From an uncultured Lachnospiraceae bacterium (lineage in GTDB: Bacteria > Bacillota > Clostridia > Lachnospirales > Lachnospiraceae), in NCBI GenBank assembly GCA_902783095.1, contig CACZPX010000161.1, positions 1 to 7,257 on the forward strand: 7,257 bases of DNA. The letters run 5' to 3'. The first letter of the stretch is position 1, and each line of letters starts with the position of its first letter. The position numbers and the translations under genes were made by a program. Below the pieces are notes generated by a model. It was not told the origin of the DNA. It made no database searches and saw nothing but the letters and a program-made list of their open reading frames with translations. Positions 5,247 to 7,257 of this stretch are shown in pieces.

Positions 5247-6036
5247 ATGGAAGAACTGATCGATAAGCTTCGGGAAAGGGAACTATTTCTGGAAAAAATG
5301 CGCGCCCGGATCGAGGAACGGCAGCGGACGGAGCCCGCGGGAACACTGCGGATCAGCAAAAGCCGGGGGAAGGGTGCAATTCTATCACAGAGAAACGCGA
5401 TCGGACAGACAGGGCAGCTATCTGCGGGACGGCGCCGTGGCCGAAAGGCTGGCGCAGAAAGATTACGACAGGAAAGTGCTGAACGTGATCAAAACGGAGC
5501 AGGACTGCCTGCTTCAGTACCTGGGAGTATATGAATCACAGACACTGGAAGGCGTATATCCGATGCTCTCGGAAGACCGGCAGAAACTGGTCACGCCGCT
5601 GGTGCTTCCGGACGAACTGTTTGTCAAGGAATGGATGGAAAAGCCATATACGGGACTCGGTTTTGCCGAGGATGCACCGGAGTACATCACGGACCGGGGA
5701 GAACGGGTACGGTCCAAGTCGGAACTGATCATAGCAAACCTGCTTAACAGGTACCATATCCCTTACCGTTATGAGGCCCCGTATGAACTGCCGGGATTCG
5801 GAACGGTTTATCCGGATTATACGGTGCTGAACGTGCGGACCAGAAAGACCTGGTATTGGGAGCATCAGGGGATGATGGACGACCCGGCTTATATTGAACG
5901 GGCAGTCCGAAAAGAACAGGCGTATATACGCAGCGGCTTGCTGCCGGGGGAAGGTCTGATCCTGACGTCCGAAACACAATACACACCCCTCAGTGTGAAG
6001 GTGGCGGAGGCTCTGATCCGCGCCTACCTGCTGTAG
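5247..6036 (+). pseudogene. Nuclease-like gene split by an apparent one-base insertion
   Basis: The likely original start is ATG at 5247, preceded by AAGAGG at the right distance. This frame encodes 42 residues, a charged helix (EELIDKLREREL...) ending in TLRISKSRGK at 5370-5372. It then runs on as unrelated sequence to a stop at 5532-5534. Directly at 5374 the +1 frame takes over with VQFYHRETRSDRQGSYL and stays open to 6036. Skipping the single G at 5373 joins the two halves into a continuous, sensible 262-residue protein. The join lies in a G-rich stretch (GGGGGAAGGG, 5365-5374), which suits a slippage mutation, a sequencing or assembly error, or programmed frameshifting. Codon use (GGA, GAA, TAT, CGG/AGG frequent) differs from the GGC/CGC-rich neighbours, suggesting acquisition. 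No promoter is evident between 5191 and 5246. Confidence 0.7.
5374..6036 (+). CDS. C-terminal PD-(D/E)XK-nuclease-like domain, downstream frame of the split gene
   Basis: This frame is open for 220 codons if GTG at 5374 is used, but no good ribosome binding site fits that start, so it is better read as the 3' part of the gene beginning at 5247. The first about 100 residues are a helical region with no motif I can name. From about residue 104 the order YITDRGERVRSKSE (E117), YEAPYELPGFGTVYPDYT (D148 in a PD), YWEHQGMMDDPAYIERAVRK (E163) resembles the Glu, Pro-Asp, Glu-x-x layout of PD-(D/E)XK nucleases, including divergent members with a WEHxG-type third motif. I recall similar uncharacterised proteins from gut clostridia, but this is from memory and not a database result. 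The canonical catalytic Lys of ExK is not at the usual place. No signal peptide or membrane segment is seen. The fold is a reasoned inference; substrate and role are unknown. Confidence 0.6.
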   Translation: MQFYHRETRSDRQGSYLRDGAVAERLAQKDYDRKVLNVIKTEQDCLLQYLGVYESQTLEGVYPMLSEDRQKLVTPLVLPDELFVKEWMEKPYTGLGFAEDAPEYITDRGERVRSKSELIIANLLNRYHIPYRYEAPYELPGFGTVYPDYTVLNVRTRKTWYWEHQGMMDDPAYIERAVRKEQAYIRSGLLPGEGLILTSETQYTPLSVKVAEALIRAYLL

Positions 6037-6111
6037 GAACGGGGAAGAACGGAAGAGGGGGCCGCCTCCGCTGCGCACGCGAAGAACACTTTTGTACATT
6101 TCCGAAAGCCC

Positions 6112-6139
6112 TTTTCATTTAAAAAGATTGTGCTATAAT
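6112..6139 (+). promoter_or_regulatory. Extended -10 promoter for the ECF S component / coaX operon
   Basis: A perfect TATAAT (6134-6139) is preceded by TGC, forming an extended -10 element, with TTTTCA (6112-6117, four of six matches) 16 bp upstream. Transcription should start near 6146, leaving a leader of about 53 nt, too short for most known riboswitches. The flanks are AT-rich compared with the rest of the window. Confidence 0.8.
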
Positions 6140-6198
6140 GCGAGCTGTATTGTATCCCCCGCGGGAACAGTAACATCATGCAAGGAGCACTTTAAAAA

Positions 6199-7062
6199 AT
6201 GAAGAACGAAAAGATCCACGGACTGGTGCTGACGGCGCTGCTTACGACCGTCATCGCCGTCATGACTTTTACGTCGCTGGGCTACATCCCCCTTGGGGTG
6301 ATCAACGCCACCATCGTACACATCCCGGTGATCATCGGATCACTGTTTCTGGGACCGAAGCTGGGCGGTTTTCTGGGCTTCGTGTTCGGTCTTACCAGTT
6401 TCTTAAACAATACGTTCCGGGCCGCTACGCTCTCGGCCTTTGTCTTTTCACCCGTGCTGGCCTATAACGTGGTGGGCTGGACCGGCATTATCCGCAGCGC
6501 GCTCATCTGCTTTGTGCCGCGCATCCTGGTGGGCGTGGTCCCTTACTACGTGTATCACTTTTTCGTAAAACTGCTGTCGGGCGGCAGCAAAAAGACGCAG
6601 ACCGTCGTGGAAGCCGTCGCCGCAGCCATCCTGGCGCTGGCCGTGTGGCTGTTCTTAAACCGCACCGTGCAGCCGGAGAGCACCGGCCTGACGGTGGTGC
6701 TGGTCGCGGCCGCGCTGGCAGTAGGCGGTGGCCTGTTTGCCGCGCTTGCGGTCTTTTCCAAAAAGAAGACGCCGCAGCAGCTGGCCTATGCGTACGCGGG
6801 CATGTCCGGCGCGATGACCAACACCATCCTGGTGATGGGCGGCATCTACGTGCTGTACAAGGAGGCCTATGCTGCAGCGATGGGCATGAGCGGCGACGCG
6901 GTGATCAACGTGATCGCCGGCGTGGTGAGTTTTAACGGCGTGCTGGAGGCCGTGGTCGCAGCCATCATCACGGTGGCGCTCGGCCTGGTGCTCGGCAAGA
7001 TGATGGCGGGACGCAGATCTTCCGCGCGCCCCAATACGGCCGCGAAGACGTCTGCCGTCTGA
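6199..7062 (+). CDS. ECF transporter S component, probably pantothenate-specific (PanT type)
   Basis: A 287-residue membrane protein, the substrate-binding subunit of an energy-coupling-factor vitamin transporter; it would work with EcfA/EcfA'/EcfT, which are not in this window. The N-terminal half is typical of the PF12822 family: first helix about 8-27, then LGYIPLGVINATIVHIPVIIGSLFLGPKLGGFLGFVFGLTSFLNNT (27-72). The C-terminal part has the usual TNTILVMGGIYVLY (207-220) and a final helix (about 245-268), with a basic tail. Pantothenate specificity is inferred from the coaX start 46 nt downstream, a known PanT context. At 287 residues it is longer than the usual 170-220. The excess is a segment at about 125-197 with two extra hydrophobic stretches (138-153 and 164-187) between charged loops. 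ATG at 6199 follows AAGGAG (6182-6187) with a rather long 11 nt spacing. Family assignment is strong; the substrate is moderately sure. Confidence 0.85.
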   Translation: MKNEKIHGLVLTALLTTVIAVMTFTSLGYIPLGVINATIVHIPVIIGSLFLGPKLGGFLGFVFGLTSFLNNTFRAATLSAFVFSPVLAYNVVGWTGIIRSALICFVPRILVGVVPYYVYHFFVKLLSGGSKKTQTVVEAVAAAILALAVWLFLNRTVQPESTGLTVVLVAAALAVGGGLFAALAVFSKKKTPQQLAYAYAGMSGAMTNTILVMGGIYVLYKEAYAAAMGMSGDAVINVIAGVVSFNGVLEAVVAAIITVALGLVLGKMMAGRRSSARPNTAAKTSAV

Positions 7063-7095
7063 CCGGCTGCGCGGCGGAAGGAGCCGCAGAAAAGA

Positions 7096-7103
7096 TAAGG
7101 AGG
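7096..7103 (+). promoter_or_regulatory. Strong ribosome binding site of coaX
   Basis: TAAGGAGG, a near-perfect match to the 16S anti-Shine-Dalgarno sequence, lies 5 nt before the ATG at 7109 and fixes that start. No promoter is visible in the 46 nt gap, so coaX is probably transcribed with the S component gene. Confidence 0.85.
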
Positions 7104-7108
7104 ACACT

Positions 7109-7257
7109 ATGATCCTGGCCATTGACGTAGGCAACACCAATATCGTCGTCGGCTGTCTGCAGGGGGAGCGCGTTCTGTTTTCGGAGCGGATCTCCACGCA
7201 GGCGCAGAATACCCCGCTGGAATACGCGGTGATGTTCAAGACCCTGCTGGAACTCAA
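7109..7257 (+). CDS. coaX: Type III pantothenate kinase, N-terminal fragment (cut by window edge)
   Basis: Forty-nine codons are visible, MILAIDVGNTNIVVGCLQGE and onward to KTLLEL. LAIDVGNTN (3-11) is the phosphate-binding motif that opens the ASKHA fold of CoaX, with the conserved catalytic-site Asp at position 6. The enzyme phosphorylates pantothenate with ATP as the first step of coenzyme A synthesis in the cytoplasm; type III enzymes typically need a monovalent cation and are not feedback-inhibited by CoA. The gene lies directly behind a probable pantothenate uptake component in the same orientation, so import and first phosphorylation appear co-expressed. The remainder of the protein lies beyond the window. 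Confidence 0.93.
   Translation, partial: MILAIDVGNTNIVVGCLQGERVLFSERISTQAQNTPLEYAVMFKTLLEL

Noticed and set aside
4636..5346. Minus-strand 236-residue frame with repeated peptides such as FFMVASACG across the array
   Set aside because: The 85 bp period shifts the reading frame in each unit, so one DNA repeat is read as three different peptides. The rest lies antisense to the end of glgB. It stays open because the repeat lacks minus-strand stops.
6037..6111. Terminator after the nuclease-like gene
   Set aside because: Only short imperfect complementarities (for example GAGG/CCTC near 6055-6069) are visible, with no T-run following; not supportable as a feature.
6146..6198. Pantothenate- or CoA-related riboswitch in the leader of the S component gene
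   Set aside because: The leader is only about 53 nt and shows just a short CCCGCGGG palindrome; no known riboswitch architecture or terminator hairpin fits.

Overview
The window comes from a GC-rich (about 60% by eye) bacterial chromosome. The gene families point to an anaerobic, probably gut-associated clostridial member of the Firmicutes: a DegV/FakB fatty-acid-binding protein, a long Xaa-Pro aminopeptidase, a Firmicutes-style GlgB, and an ECF-type vitamin transporter S component next to a type III pantothenate kinase. No 16S rRNA or other taxonomic marker is present, so this placement is inferred from gene content and protein style only.

Layout. Left part, minus strand: a DegV-family gene (3' end just cut by the window edge) lies downstream of a 593-residue M24B Xaa-Pro aminopeptidase gene. 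The 157 bp between them hold a candidate promoter, a GC-rich hairpin and a 19-codon ORF that ends 3 nt before degV. Centre: the aminopeptidase gene and glgB (plus strand) diverge from a 143 bp region with two well-formed sigma-A-type promoters whose -35 boxes are 2 bp apart. The glgB promoter puts +1 on or beside the A of its ATG, so its mRNA is probably leaderless. Right of glgB: an array of three complete and one partial 85 bp tandem repeats, each carrying an 11 bp inverted repeat, runs up to a gene with a PD-(D/E)XK-nuclease-like C-terminal domain. That gene is split by an apparent one-base insertion and has codon use unlike its neighbours. Right end, plus strand: an extended -10 promoter drives an ECF S component gene (probably pantothenate, PanT type), followed 46 nt later by the start of coaX.

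How the genes work together: the last two genes form a recognisable unit, with uptake of pantothenate followed by its phosphorylation for coenzyme A synthesis. GlgB (alpha-1,4-glucan branching) stands alone, with no other glycogen gene in view, and shares a control region with the peptidase. The repeat array plus frameshifted nuclease-like gene looks like an accessory module between housekeeping genes and is the least ordinary part of the window. I see no CRISPR array, transposase, tRNA, rRNA or convincing riboswitch, and nothing that proves a new defence or mobile system. The best leads are the repeat/nuclease module, the leaderless glgB and the enlarged S component.
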